From assembly GCA_964624905.1 (NCBI GenBank), contig CAZUYK010000005.1, forward strand, positions 7,764-71,763: a DNA stretch of 64,000 bases, written 5' to 3'. Below are positions 34,725 through 43,014 of the stretch, piece after piece. Source of the stretch: CAZRVH01 sp964624905. Lineage in GTDB: Bacteria; Patescibacteriota; Gracilibacteria; Peribacterales; Peribacteraceae. Every line of letters starts with the position of its first letter. Positions within the stretch are counted from its first letter, which is position 1. The position numbers were made by a program, and so were the translations under genes. The notes under the pieces are model-generated. The model had not been told where the DNA came from. It worked only from the letters and a program-made list of their open reading frames with translations, and did no database searches.

Positions 34725-35681
34725 TTAACGTCCGCAGAGTTTCATGAGATGCCGGGTGATGGCTTCGCAGATCTTGCCGTTGAATAGCTTATCTACCCAC
34801 CACCACGCGCCGCATGTATTCAAGTCCAGGAAGTACACGTTTCCTTCGGTGTCCTCCATGAAGTCGGCGGAACAGTAATCCGTTCCGAACCGATCCATCA
34901 GTGCGCGAAGGCAACGGACCTGCCCGAGTGGGAAGTCGCAGGGTTCGTACGCCTGGTCATTCACAAGTCCGTGCCGAATGTCGACTTGCTGCTCCGCGTT
35001 CGGTACGCAGCTCGCGGCGAAGCACTCATCGCCGACCATCACCACCCGGAATTCGCGGACGCGGGCCGACCGTTCCTGGTAGATCACCGGACAGAAGCGG
35101 AGTCCTTCCGCGTCTTCCAGCCAGTCGGGTTGCATTACCTTCGTGTAGGCGGCCAGCAGCCCGTCTTTCGATTCGACCCACGGAGTAGCCAGGTTTTTCG
35201 CGATCGCTTCTACGCGTCCGCAGAAATCCTTGATGCCGGCGGGCTCGTTGCCGATTACCGTTGCGGGGATCCGAAGTCCTGCCTTCGCCGCTGCGGCAAG
35301 TTGCAGGATTTTGTTCCCGGACGTCCGTACGGATTCCGGGGGATTGAGCCAGGGGATGTTGAGGAGTCCCAGCATGCCGTCGTGTCCCGCGAGTATGTTC
35401 TCGCGTTGCAGGCATTGGGTTTCATCGGTCGGTTGCCCGAGGAATGGCGGGGGCTGTTGGTACCACCCCGCCGCGATGTCCGAGGAGCGGATGCTCCGCC
35501 CGTCGCAGCCCATCTCGAAGGAAGTGCCGTCCCTATCCATCCGGACGTTCATCAGTGATATCTTTTTCCCGTCATCGCCGTTAAAACGGAAGAAGGGGAT
35601 ATCGCGTTCGCGCAGGCGGTCGATCACCGGATCGCATTCGAATCCATTCCTGTGCGTAACGATCAAAAGGTTCTTATTCAT
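34725..35681 (-). CDS. ATP-grasp enzyme of the MvdD/graspetide-ligase type
   Basis: A 318-residue ATP-grasp ligase. The N-terminus (LLIVTHRNGFECDPVIDRL) is the pre-ATP-grasp domain seen in MvdC/MvdD-like enzymes; the ATP-grasp core includes VIYQERSARVREFRVVMVG, FGTDYCSADFME and VYFLDLNTCGAWWW (metal-binding D-x-N). Graspetide ligases join acidic side chains of a precursor peptide to Ser, Thr or Lys. Many MvdD-like enzymes in genomes have unknown substrates. A 53-residue peptide gene lies divergently, 138 bases away, and is a candidate partner. Confidence 0.75.
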   Translation of the reverse strand: MNKNLLIVTHRNGFECDPVIDRLRERDIPFFRFNGDDGKKISLMNVRMDRDGTSFEMGCDGRSIRSSDIAAGWYQQPPPFLGQPTDETQCLQRENILAGHDGMLGLLNIPWLNPPESVRTSGNKILQLAAAAKAGLRIPATVIGNEPAGIKDFCGRVEAIAKNLATPWVESKDGLLAAYTKVMQPDWLEDAEGLRFCPVIYQERSARVREFRVVMVGDECFAASCVPNAEQQVDIRHGLVNDQAYEPCDFPLGQVRCLRALMDRFGTDYCSADFMEDTEGNVYFLDLNTCGAWWWVDKLFNGKICEAITRHLMKLCGR

Positions 35682-35728
35682 GTTTCTCTGCCTGTGCTGG
35701 GAATGTTCGGGTCTGCCAAATACGGTAT

Positions 35729-35757
35729 TTGACAGGTTTATTAAAATAGATTATCTT
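35729..35757 (+). promoter_or_regulatory. Strong promoter for the 53-residue peptide gene
   Basis: TTGACA (35729-35734), a 17-base spacer and TATCTT (35752-35757). The expected start is about 35764, giving a leader of about 55 bases. Confidence 0.65.
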
Positions 35758-35819
35758 AATAATAAGTGCAACATGTCGTTGCATCGCAATTGGTTCTGGC
35801 CCTTACGAAAGGATATGCC

Positions 35820-35981
35820 ATGCAAGCCGGCCAATCTGCTCCTTCCCAACCCATGGTTAAGCGATTGCTGGAACGCCTCCCCGCTCCCGAGCGGGAAGAG
35901 GATTACCAGGAGGACACCCAAACGGCGTCCCATCGCTGCGGGGCTATTCCCAGCCCACGCAAGAAGCACCGGGAAAACTAG
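35820..35981 (+). CDS. Small 53-residue peptide, divergent from the ATP-grasp gene
   Basis: ATG 35820 is preceded by AAAGGA at 7 bases. The peptide is hydrophilic: an amphipathic helix (MVKRLLERLPAPE), an acidic and threonine-rich stretch (EREEDYQEDTQT), then a single cysteine and a basic proline-containing tail. It has its own near-consensus promoter and terminator. It could be a graspetide-like precursor for the neighbouring ligase, but it lacks a known leader motif. Alternatively the transcript (about 270 nt) is a non-coding RNA. Confidence 0.45.
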   Translation: MQAGQSAPSQPMVKRLLERLPAPEREEDYQEDTQTASHRCGAIPSPRKKHREN

Positions 35982-36007
35982 TGCTTCGACCGCGGCCCGA
36001 AGGCGCA

Positions 36008-36044
36008 CCTCTCCAGGACCTTAGGTTCTGGAGAGGATTTTTTT
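36008..36044 (+). terminator. Terminator of the small peptide gene
   Basis: CCTCTCCAG (36008-36016) pairs with CTGGAGAGG (36028-36036), followed by TTTTTTT (36038-36044). It overlaps the 3' end of the convergent peptidase gene. Confidence 0.85.
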
Positions 36045-37826
36045 GTCCGTCAGGAAACTCCTCGCCGCCTCGAACGCCTCGATGCCGACGGCTGGGTCAG
36101 TGAAGGCTCCGGTATGCCCCGATGCGAAGGCGTGGAGTGAGACATCCTTGCCCACCCCTGACGCCGCGTCCAGATAGCTTTCGATTTGGACGAACGGACA
36201 TCGGCTGTCGTTTTTTCCCGCGATGATCAGCACGGGGCAGCGAAGATTGGCAACGTACGTGAGAGGAGACGCTTTCACATACGCATCCGGCTTTTCCGCC
36301 GGCGATCCGCCAAAGAGTTCGCGGTCGAATGCCTGGAGGTACGTGGATTCGTTTTCATATTGGCCGATCCAGTCCGCGATCGGCACCGCCGCGATTCCCG
36401 CCGCCCAATGCGCGGGTTCCTTTCCCATGGCGAGTAAGGTCACGTATCCACCCCAGGACCATCCGGATAGGACGATGTTCCGTTCGTCGGCGAATCCTAA
36501 TCGTACCAGTTCCTTCTTAGTAGCGACGCAGTCCTTCACTTCCAACTCCCCCGGTTTGCCGCGGATGGAATGTTCGAACTCCTTCCCGAACGACACGGAT
36601 CCGTGGTAATTCACGCTGCAGTATCCCACTCCGTGATCCAGCCAGGCCTGCGCCTCCGGTGAAAAAGCATCGAGGGAAACGGCGTGCGGACCTCCGTGCA
36701 GGTCGATGACGAACGGACAGGGAAGGGGCGCGTCGCGGGGAACGGCGACCCATGCGTGCACAGGGCCGCGTTCCGTGGGGATGGAAATGCCCCGGAATTT
36801 TTCCGAGACGGGCGCTTCCGCCCCGATCAACATCCGCACCTCTGCCGTCGAAAGATCCGCTTCATATACGGAGGAAGGATGCGTGCTGTCTTGCTTTCGG
36901 AAAAGGACGGTGTCGCGCGATGTGAAGTGCGCGGTGCCGAAAAACGTATCGAAGCTGCCTTCGCTGCCTCCAGGAACCTCCATATTCTTGCATTTATCAT
37001 CGCGAACCAACAAAGTATGTTTTCCCGTTTCAGCATCGCAACATAGGATGCGTTTTCCATCCGTGTTGGTTGCAAGCGCGTAGATGTCATGTTTAGATTG
37101 TTCCTGTAGGTACGTGCAAGATCCTAAGGAAACATCGATCCATACGGGCTCCTCGAATCCCCGCACGTTTGTCGAAGCCAGGATACGGTTTCCGATGATC
37201 GCCGCCGGGACTGCGTGCCCGCCGACAAACGCATAGGAACCAATTTCTCTCTTTCCATCGACGTCGCATAGGATGATGTCCCACGATTCTTCCGTGTCTT
37301 CGGGATTGGAACGCGCCACCGCCACTCTCTTGCCGTCGTCGCTTATCGCAACGCCGGATAGCTGGCTGTCCGTCTCCAGGAGAAGAAGGGGATTAGAACC
37401 GGGTGTTTCACGATCGATGACGACCAATGCGTTGCATTCCGGCATCGAGGCTTCGAAGGCGATGACGCCTGTCCTGTTGGCCACGCTTACGTCAAAGCAG
37501 GTGAAGGGAGGAAGGTTCGGGGTGATGTCTTCCCATGTTTTCTCGATCGGATCATATGCGTGCAGATGCCCTTCCTCCGAGCCGTCGTGAGAGCGTAAGA
37601 CATATGCCTCTTTCCCATCCCATCGGATTGCGCCGAAAATATGGCCGGCAGGATCTCCTGTGATGCGGTCGAATGTCTCATCAGCTGTATTCCAAAGGTA
37701 TAACTGGTAGGTACCATCCTTATTCCATGACAACATCTTCCGTCCAGGATTCCCAGGACAGATCCATACGCGATACGGCGCCGGCGTCGTGAACCGTTGT
37801 TTCCAGGGGAATTCCTTTTTCATCAT
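36021..37826 (-). CDS. S9-family serine peptidase (prolyl oligopeptidase type)
   Basis: A 601-residue cytoplasmic peptidase with no signal peptide. Residues about 1-340 form a beta-propeller-like region with repeated WD-style strands (FGAIRWDGKEAY, GVAISDDGKRVAVAR). The C-terminal alpha/beta hydrolase domain has LHGGPHAVS, the nucleophile elbow GWSWGG, the aspartate in IIAGKNDSRCP and the histidine in FASGHTG. All catalytic residues are present. It is divergent from DUF817, sharing a spacer with the 19-bp operator-like site. Probably a peptide-scavenging acylaminoacyl- or oligopeptidase. Confidence 0.92.
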   Translation of the reverse strand: MMKKEFPWKQRFTTPAPYRVWICPGNPGRKMLSWNKDGTYQLYLWNTADETFDRITGDPAGHIFGAIRWDGKEAYVLRSHDGSEEGHLHAYDPIEKTWEDITPNLPPFTCFDVSVANRTGVIAFEASMPECNALVVIDRETPGSNPLLLLETDSQLSGVAISDDGKRVAVARSNPEDTEESWDIILCDVDGKREIGSYAFVGGHAVPAAIIGNRILASTNVRGFEEPVWIDVSLGSCTYLQEQSKHDIYALATNTDGKRILCCDAETGKHTLLVRDDKCKNMEVPGGSEGSFDTFFGTAHFTSRDTVLFRKQDSTHPSSVYEADLSTAEVRMLIGAEAPVSEKFRGISIPTERGPVHAWVAVPRDAPLPCPFVIDLHGGPHAVSLDAFSPEAQAWLDHGVGYCSVNYHGSVSFGKEFEHSIRGKPGELEVKDCVATKKELVRLGFADERNIVLSGWSWGGYVTLLAMGKEPAHWAAGIAAVPIADWIGQYENESTYLQAFDRELFGGSPAEKPDAYVKASPLTYVANLRCPVLIIAGKNDSRCPFVQIESYLDAASGVGKDVSLHAFASGHTGAFTDPAVGIEAFEAARSFLTDKKILSRT

Positions 37827-37863
37827 ATAGCGACTTTCATCATATCTTCTTTCTCTCTAAATA

Positions 37864-37882
37864 TGAACATATTTTGTATTCA
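37864..37882. promoter_or_regulatory. 19-bp operator-like site between the S9 peptidase and DUF817 genes
   Basis: TGAACATATTTTGTATTCA is a partly palindromic site. Close matches occur at 39178-39196, 41321-41339 and 43955-43973, each just upstream of a gene. It is 37 bases from the peptidase start and 32 bases from DUF817. Confidence 0.5.
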
Positions 37883-37914
37883 AAATTTACGGCTTCCAGG
37901 TCTACAATTCTCCC

Positions 37915-38745
37915 ATGCAAACCGCCGTCTCACACTGGCTCGAACGCTCCCTGAAACCCAAGGCGTCGTATTCGCGCGTGCTTCGTTTTTTCCAGGAGCT
38001 GCTCGTGTTCGGCGCCAAGAACGCGCTGTCATGTCTTTTTCCGGTGTACATCTTCGCGGTGCTGCTCTTCACGAAGCACGTTGGTATCGAGGGGTTACCT
38101 CGTTACGATTTCCTCTTGTTGCTGTGCCTCGGTATGCAGGCATTCATGTATCTCAGCGGCATGGAAACGAAGGACGAGCTGAAAACGATCTGCCTCTTCC
38201 ACCTGCTCGGCGTCGTGATGGAGATCTACAAGGTGAACCACGGCCAGTGGTCGTACCCCGCGTTCGCGTATTCCAAAGTGATGGGCGTGCCTCTTTTTAG
38301 CGGATTCATGTACGCGTCGGTTGCGAGCTTCCTCACGCAGGGGTGGCGATACTTCCGTATCGAACTCCCGGGCTGGCCGTCGCGCGTGCGGACCGGGCTC
38401 ATCGGCGCGGCGATCTACCTGAACTTCTTCACCAACGTTTACATGCCGGATATCCGGTGGATCATCATCCCCGCGCTCTTTGTTATTTTCTGGAAGGCGC
38501 ACGTCGTGTTCCATACGACGCGTCAACGATCCATGCCGGTGGTCCTCGCGTTTTTTCTCATCTGCCTGTTCATCTGGATCGCGGAGAACATCGCGACGGC
38601 CCTGGGCGCATGGCAGTACGGGCACCAGGCGGATGCGTGGAAAGCGGTGCACGTCGGCATCATCGGGTCGTGGTTTCTGCTCGTGATCGTCAGCTTCATC
38701 CTCGTTGCGGAGCTGAAGAGGATCAAAGAAAATCCGAACACATAA
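37915..38745 (+). CDS. DUF817 family membrane protein
   Basis: A 276-residue polytopic protein with about seven helices. The family segments are clear: LGMQAFMYLSGMETKDELK, LGVVMEIYKVNHGQWSYP, and GVPLFSGFMYASVASFL. The function of the family is unknown. TACAAT at 37903-37908 is a possible -10 only 6 bases before ATG 37915, so the mRNA may be leaderless. It is convergent with tspO. Confidence 0.85.
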   Translation: MQTAVSHWLERSLKPKASYSRVLRFFQELLVFGAKNALSCLFPVYIFAVLLFTKHVGIEGLPRYDFLLLLCLGMQAFMYLSGMETKDELKTICLFHLLGVVMEIYKVNHGQWSYPAFAYSKVMGVPLFSGFMYASVASFLTQGWRYFRIELPGWPSRVRTGLIGAAIYLNFFTNVYMPDIRWIIIPALFVIFWKAHVVFHTTRQRSMPVVLAFFLICLFIWIAENIATALGAWQYGHQADAWKAVHVGIIGSWFLLVIVSFILVAELKRIKENPNT

Positions 38746-38757
38746 TGTATTCAATAC

Positions 38758-39150
38758 TTAGGCGTTCATCCACGTAATCGTGGTCTGCAACACCGTGGCG
38801 AAGCTGACCCATAGCAAGTAGGGGATCTGTGCGTAGGCGATCCACTTCGCATGTTTCCAAATCGCCACCATGCCCCACACGATGGTGCCGAGAACGACGA
38901 GGATATCCAGCAGCGCGAGGACGTTGTTGCGCAGTCCGAATTGCAACGGCGTGAAGGCCGCGTTTGCGGCTAGGTTGATGATGAAGGGAGCCGCAGCGGC
39001 GAACGGGATCTTCTGTTTCGCCGCCATGATGAAAACGGTTCCGAAGCTGATGGCGATGCCGACATGCAGCACGCTCCACACCGGTCCGAAGAGCCAGGCG
39101 GGCGGTGCCCACTCAGGTTTTGCCAGTTGCGCGTACCAATCGTAGGTTTC
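38758..39150 (-). CDS. tspO: TspO/MBR family protein
   Basis: A five-helix tryptophan-rich sensory protein of about 130 residues. WYAQLAKPEWAPPAWLFGPVW is the family hallmark (P-x-W-x-PP near the N-terminus), and NAAFTPLQFGLRN and the final membrane helix fit. The family binds porphyrins and handles oxidative or light stress. ATG 39150 is used; an ATG at 39162 in frame adds four residues. The 19-bp operator-like site is 27 bases upstream. Confidence 0.9.
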   Translation of the reverse strand, partial: ETYDWYAQLAKPEWAPPAWLFGPVWSVLHVGIAISFGTVFIMAAKQKIPFAAAAPFIINLAANAAFTPLQFGLRNNVLALLDILVVLGTIVWGMVAIWKHAKWIAYAQIPYLLWVSFATVLQTTITWMNA

Positions 39151-39177
39151 CATGGGTCTCATGATACACCTTTTTAT

Positions 39178-39196
39178 CGATCATATTTTGTATTCA
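39178..39196. promoter_or_regulatory. 19-bp operator-like site upstream of tspO
   Basis: CGATCATATTTTGTATTCA differs from the 37864 site at two positions. It lies between the tspO start (39150) and the DUF1295 stop. Confidence 0.45.
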
Positions 39197-39202
39197 GATT
39201 TA

Positions 39203-39967
39203 TTAGCTTCGTGGAGCCATCGGTATGAAGACGCTCGTTTTGTTTTTGTATGCCTCCCAGTCCGCCCGCCCCTCGTACTTTTTCTCCAGCATCGGTACGC
39301 CGGACACGAACAGGATGAAGAGCGTAATCGTCACGGGCCCGATGATCGTCATCCACCCTCCCGGCAGCGTGACTGCCAGCAGGAAGATGCCCCACCACTG
39401 CATCACTTCCCCGAAATAGTTTGGGTGGCGCGTATATGTCCACAGTCCCTCCTGCAGGATCTTCCCCTTGTTCGCCGGATCTTTCAGGAACGTTTTCAAC
39501 TGATGATCGCCGACGGATTCGAAGAAGAACCCGACCGTCCAGACGAGCAGTCCGATGATGTCGATGAAACCGAAGCGGTGCATGCCGGATAGGCTGATGA
39601 ACAGCGCCGGCGAGACGATGAGGAACAGCAACACCCCCTGGAGCATGAATACCTGGAAGTAACTGCGCAGGATAAAATGTTTCCAGGTTTTCCTCCACTC
39701 CGCGTATCTCCGGTCCTCCGGCTTTCCTATGTTCCTGCGTCCGATGTGCCACGCGAGCCTGATGCCCCAAATCGTGATCAGCCCTGTCGCAAGCCGTGCG
39801 TTAAAGGAGTATCCGTACAGGAGCAACGCCGTCCAAGCCATCAGGACGAATCCAAGGCCCCACGCGATATCCGCCACGTCGTTGCGTTTGAACTTCACGG
39901 ACACGGCGAACCATATGTTCATATATACGAACAGAACGGTGCCGAGAACGAGCCACGGTTCCGTCAT
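39203..39967 (-). CDS. DUF1295 membrane protein (steroid 5-alpha-reductase/ICMT-like)
   Basis: A 254-residue membrane protein. [36 protein letters not shown] and the C-terminal [20 protein letters not shown] are family motifs; the last resembles the NADPH- or SAM-binding site of reductases and isoprenylcysteine methyltransferases. The substrate is probably a lipid or isoprenoid. ATG 39967 overlaps the DUF2177 stop (ATGA). DUF2177-DUF1295 pairs recur in stress- and light-response clusters of other bacteria, as I recall; no photolyase is seen here. Confidence 0.85.
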   Translation of the reverse strand: MTEPWLVLGTVLFVYMNIWFAVSVKFKRNDVADIAWGLGFVLMAWTALLLYGYSFNARLATGLITIWGIRLAWHIGRRNIGKPEDRRYAEWRKTWKHFILRSYFQVFMLQGVLLFLIVSPALFISLSGMHRFGFIDIIGLLVWTVGFFFESVGDHQLKTFLKDPANKGKILQEGLWTYTRHPNYFGEVMQWWGIFLLAVTLPGGWMTIIGPVTITLFILFVSGVPMLEKKYEGRADWEAYKNKTSVFIPMAPRS

Positions 39968-40356
39968 GCGATCTTCGCGGCGATGGCGTAGGTGATCACG
40001 GATACCGACGCGGCCAGGAGGGTTCCCCATGCGAGGTCGATGATCGTGATGCCCAGCGGCCAGCCCTTCGCAACGGCAAGGTTCGTAAGGTCGTACGTCG
40101 CGTATGTCACGAGGCCGAAGAACGCGCCCGATGTCAGTGCTTGCATCCAGGATTTCTTCTCCACCGCGGGTGCGATGACGAAGAAGACGAGTCCTGCGAC
40201 GAACAAGGCGTAGAAGACGAAAGCCGCGATCCAATTCACGTCGGGGCGCAGGAGATGTCCTATCTGTTTGGCGTAGAGGTTCTTGGCGATGAGTCCCAGC
40301 CATACCATGTCGATGGCTAGGAAGACGGGCAGTGCGATTGCGTAGAGGATGAACAT
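39964..40356 (-). CDS. DUF2177 family membrane protein
   Basis: A 130-residue protein with four helices. [22 protein letters not shown] and [25 protein letters not shown] sequence ([17 protein letters not shown]) are the family signature. Its stop overlaps the DUF1295 start, so they are translated together and probably work on the same lipid or membrane pathway. The molecular function is unknown. It is divergent from the DoxX-like gene. Confidence 0.88.
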   Translation of the reverse strand: MFILYAIALPVFLAIDMVWLGLIAKNLYAKQIGHLLRPDVNWIAAFVFYALFVAGLVFFVIAPAVEKKSWMQALTSGAFFGLVTYATYDLTNLAVAKGWPLGITIIDLAWGTLLAASVSVITYAIAAKIA

Positions 40357-40419
40357 GAATCGATTCTATAGTCGCTTTGCACTCTGCGCTATACTTGGCT
40401 CATCCTTTCCCCCTTTTTC

Positions 40420-41238
40420 ATGAATATGAAAATGAAAAACGCGCTGACCCAGCTGCCCCTGGTGCTCGTGTCTCTCTTTCTCATCCTGGCATCGGGAGCG
40501 CCGAAGCTCTTCCTTCATAACCAGATGATGACCGACGTGGCCATGTCGCTGTTCGGATCCGTCAGCATCCTCTATGCGATCGGCGCATTGGAAATCCTGA
40601 TCGCGGTGCTGCTTCTTATCCCGCGCACCAAGACGCTTGGTTTCCTCATGGCGGTAGGTCTCCTCTCCGGTGCGACGGCTACCGGTCTCACGGTTCATGC
40701 CCAAGGCATGATCTGGTGGTTCCCGCTCATTCTCCTCGCGCTCCTCATGCTCACCGCGTACTTCTCGCTTCCGGAATTGCTGGATCGCGCGAAGGGAAAC
40801 AAGGTTCCGAATACGAAATCCCGCACCCTGCGCGTACTTTCCTGGCTGTTCGTGCTTCTCCTCCTTGCCATGCACGCCATGGCGTTGATGGGAAAGATCA
40901 ATCCTCCTGCCGAAGGAACGCCCGAGTATGCGATGGCCGCCAAGCTCGGTATGGCCGGACTGGAGTTCCCGCTTCTTATCGTTGAGTTGCTCACCGTCGT
41001 GCTCTTCCTCGTCCCCCGTACGTCCGCGATCGGCGCCGTCCTGATGATCGGTTACATGAGCGGCGTCCTTGCCACTTTCCTCACGCACGATCTCAACGAT
41101 CCCGCCGCCCCGGTCCAGATGGGTCGCGTCGCGATCGCCATTCCCGGTTTCGTCATGCTCGCTTTCGCCGCTTTCGCCGCATGGGTCCGCAACCCGGAAC
41201 TCGCGCAGCGTTTGGTGAAGGGAAAGTATCCTGCGTAA
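40420..41238 (+). CDS. Tandem DoxX-like membrane protein
   Basis: A 272-residue protein made of two DoxX-type four-helix units. The first unit has ILASGAPKLFL and LLLIPRTKTLGFLMAVGLLS; the second has LFLVPRTSAIGAVLMIGYMSG, a clear internal repeat, joined by a basic loop at about residues 125-140. Single DoxX units (about 120-150 residues) are the norm, so this is a fused duplication. The family is linked to redox or thiosulfate-related membrane functions; none is proven here. TATACT at 40390-40395 is a possible -10. Confidence 0.8.
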   Translation: MNMKMKNALTQLPLVLVSLFLILASGAPKLFLHNQMMTDVAMSLFGSVSILYAIGALEILIAVLLLIPRTKTLGFLMAVGLLSGATATGLTVHAQGMIWWFPLILLALLMLTAYFSLPELLDRAKGNKVPNTKSRTLRVLSWLFVLLLLAMHAMALMGKINPPAEGTPEYAMAAKLGMAGLEFPLLIVELLTVVLFLVPRTSAIGAVLMIGYMSGVLATFLTHDLNDPAAPVQMGRVAIAIPGFVMLAFAAFAAWVRNPELAQRLVKGKYPA

Positions 41239-41264
41239 GCGTTCTGTTCTCTCCATTCAGAAGG

Positions 41265-41295
41265 GGCCGTGTACCGAAAGGTGTGCGGCCTTTTT
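41265..41295 (+). terminator. Terminator of the DoxX-like gene
   Basis: GGCCGTGTACC-GAAA-GGTGTGCGGCC followed by TTTTT (41291-41295). The GAAA tetraloop closes a nearly perfect stem. Confidence 0.85.
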
Positions 41296-41320
41296 AAAGC
41301 CTTTCCTTAGCCTAAATATA

Positions 41321-41339
41321 TGAACATATTTTGTGTTCA
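41321..41339. promoter_or_regulatory. 19-bp operator-like site upstream of the 41424 gene
   Basis: TGAACATATTTTGTGTTCA, the best palindrome of the set (6 of 7 positions match between the arms TGAACAT and TGAACAC). It is 44 bases upstream of the next -35 element. Confidence 0.5.
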
Positions 41340-41382
41340 ATAGAGGATTCGGGCCATGTCGCAGGATATCTTTTTCATGGGG

Positions 41383-41410
41383 TTGACCCTTGGCACTCTC
41401 CTTGTATGAT
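41383..41410 (+). promoter_or_regulatory. Promoter of the 41424 gene
   Basis: TTGACC (41383-41388), a 16-base spacer and TATGAT (41405-41410). The start codon is 13 bases after the -10, so the leader would be about 7 bases. Confidence 0.6.
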
Positions 41411-41423
41411 CCTGGCTCAATTT

Positions 41424-41696
41424 ATGTCCACCAGCCGCATCATAGGCATCGCCGAGAGGGATAATGAATTCTTCAGTACGGATGGCGAAGAGCAGTACCG
41501 CCTCCTGGGCGGCAAGGGGTTTTCCACGGCTCCCGGGGAGCAGGTGAAGATTTCCATTTCGAGCGTTACCGCGGAGCAGCGTCCGGCAATCCTTTCCGTA
41601 TTCAATCAGTTTCAAATAAAAGTCATCGCTGACGAGATGGAGCCGCAGTTCACACCCAGGAAAGAGCGACCCGTGTGGGATCCGCGCAGGATTTAA
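41424..41696 (+). CDS. Unknown 90-residue protein
   Basis: A small soluble alpha/beta protein (RIIGIAERDNEFFSTDGEEQY, then a strand-rich middle). No family is recognised. ATG 41424 is chosen because the upstream ATG 41406 lies inside the -10 element. It has its own promoter and one of the 19-bp operator-like sites upstream, so it is probably part of the same regulated set as tspO and DUF817. Confidence 0.55.
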   Translation: MSTSRIIGIAERDNEFFSTDGEEQYRLLGGKGFSTAPGEQVKISISSVTAEQRPAILSVFNQFQIKVIADEMEPQFTPRKERPVWDPRRI

Positions 41697-41861
41697 TGTA
41701 AGGATATCGATCGACTGAAACAAACATGTTCCCTTCGCACGCGGAACGGCATTTTTGTCTCCATGAAGCCACTATCGTCGCATCCTCGCATGGGAGATGC
41801 ACAACACCCTTGGCAGCGGTGCGAAACGGAGCACAATGATCGGGCCTTTCCCCGGCACCAC

Positions 41862-42320
41862 ATGCACCTTCGTATCATCCCCCTTTCCTTCCTTCTTCTC
41901 TCCGCCTGCGTATCCGTTCAGGAGTGGGAGATTTTCTCCGATCGTGCCGTCAATATCACCTTCGCCTACGATCCTGCCTACGTGCGTGATACTGAGGTAA
42001 CACAAGAGAACATCCAGTTCGGTGAAAAAGAGATCCCTGTCACCAGTATTGCGTTGCGCAAGGGGGAAGGGGAGATGTCCTTTATAGAAGTGATGCAAAC
42101 CAAAGACCCCGTGATTCTTTCCTACCTTTTGGCCGACACACTGATGTCTGAAAAGGTATCGGTGGAAGGGGTGGATGCCCAGGTATTCCGCGAACAGGGA
42201 ATGGGTGATCCTATCCACTATCTATTCCAAAAGAATGATCTGTACATCGTGTTGAGCTTCGTGTTCCCGCCGTCCCAGGCAGACATCGATCGTACGCTGC
42301 AGTCGGTTGTCTTGCGCTAA
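41862..42320 (+). CDS. Lipoprotein of unknown function
   Basis: ATG 41862 gives a signal peptide with a lipobox (FLLLSAC, cysteine about residue 16), so the protein should be lipid-anchored on the outer face of the membrane. The rest (about 135 residues) is a beta-rich domain (VNITFAYDPAYV, LYIVLSFVFPPS) resembling small photosystem- or PsbP-like exported domains only in outline. An upstream in-frame ATG at 41763 would destroy the signal peptide. It is convergent with the M23 peptidase and shares its terminator hairpin. Confidence 0.65.
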   Translation: MHLRIIPLSFLLLSACVSVQEWEIFSDRAVNITFAYDPAYVRDTEVTQENIQFGEKEIPVTSIALRKGEGEMSFIEVMQTKDPVILSYLLADTLMSEKVSVEGVDAQVFREQGMGDPIHYLFQKNDLYIVLSFVFPPSQADIDRTLQSVVLR

Positions 42321-42325
42321 GAAAA

Positions 42326-42356
42326 GAGGCTCCAACCGGGATGGGGGGAGCCTCTG
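42326..42356 (-). terminator. Terminator of the M23 peptidase gene
   Basis: AGAGGCTCC (42326-42334) pairs with GGAGCCTCT (42348-42356). Read on the minus strand it is followed by TTTTCTT, so it ends the leftward gene. Confidence 0.7.
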
Positions 42357-42387
42357 ATCATTGTCTTCTTCGCAAAGGAGGAAGTGT

Positions 42388-43014
42388 TTAACGAGCGAAC
42401 CAATTCCCGATCACGACTGCCGGATCGATGTATCCGTAGTTCTGCGCCGGCTTCGGGGTGTAGCCCCAGTACGGACCTCCGTTGGTCGGGTTGTGCAGGA
42501 CGCCCGCGGTCTTCACCTCGAAGTGCAGGTGGGGCGTCTTGCCCCAGTAGTAACGGTCGCCTTTACCCGAGGACCCCATGATCCCGATGATCTGCCCCTG
42601 TTTCACGGTCATTCCCCCCGCTTTCAGATCGTTGGCGATGGCATCCAAATGGGCATAAAGGGTGTAATACGTCGCAGTGGCCCCGTTGGAGGACACGACG
42701 ACGGTATGACGGAGGATGACGCAGTTTCCGAGCCCGTGGTCGTTCTGCCCGTTGATGGTCACGGAATGCAGCGTGCCGACGCTGGAGGCAAGGATGTAGG
42801 TCGATTGGTACCCCGGTCCGTAGATATCCAATCCCGTGTGATAACTCCCGACTAACGCTGCTTTCGTGCTGTTAAAGGGGTAGGCGACGCTTCCTCCGAA
42901 CGCCGGAAAAATAAAGTACTTCGCCTGCTGGGCCTGCGCATCCGATGCGCACAGCAGGGCGAGAAGGGGGAGGAGGCACAAGAACCGTCGTTTCAATACC
43001 TGGAACCGTTGCAT
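42388..43014 (-). CDS. M23-family metallopeptidase (LytM type), secreted
   Basis: A signal peptide (cleaved near ASDAQAQ, about residue 28) is followed by a compact LytM domain. The zinc ligands and catalytic residues are visible: YHTGLDIYG, YTLYAHLD and HLHFEVK. It should cut peptidoglycan cross-bridges outside the membrane. At 208 residues it is a minimal enzyme with no extra binding domain. AAAGGAAG precedes the start. The leader of about 230 bases holds the hairpin CATCGGG/CCCGATG (43053-43072) and, further up, a motif shared with two other genes. Confidence 0.9.
   Translation of the reverse strand: MQRFQVLKRRFLCLLPLLALLCASDAQAQQAKYFIFPAFGGSVAYPFNSTKAALVGSYHTGLDIYGPGYQSTYILASSVGTLHSVTINGQNDHGLGNCVILRHTVVVSSNGATATYYTLYAHLDAIANDLKAGGMTVKQGQIIGIMGSSGKGDRYYWGKTPHLHFEVKTAGVLHNPTNGGPYWGYTPKPAQNYGYIDPAVVIGNWFAR

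Noticed and set aside
35764..36044. Non-coding RNA such as 6S, SRP or RNase P RNA between the ATP-grasp and peptidase genes
   Set aside because: Promoter and terminator fit an RNA gene, but none of the conserved blocks of these RNAs was found; kept as a small peptide gene with low confidence.
38735..38753. Further match (CGAACACATAATGTATTCA) to the 19-bp operator-like site
   Set aside because: It has four mismatches and lies between two convergent gene ends, where no promoter is needed.
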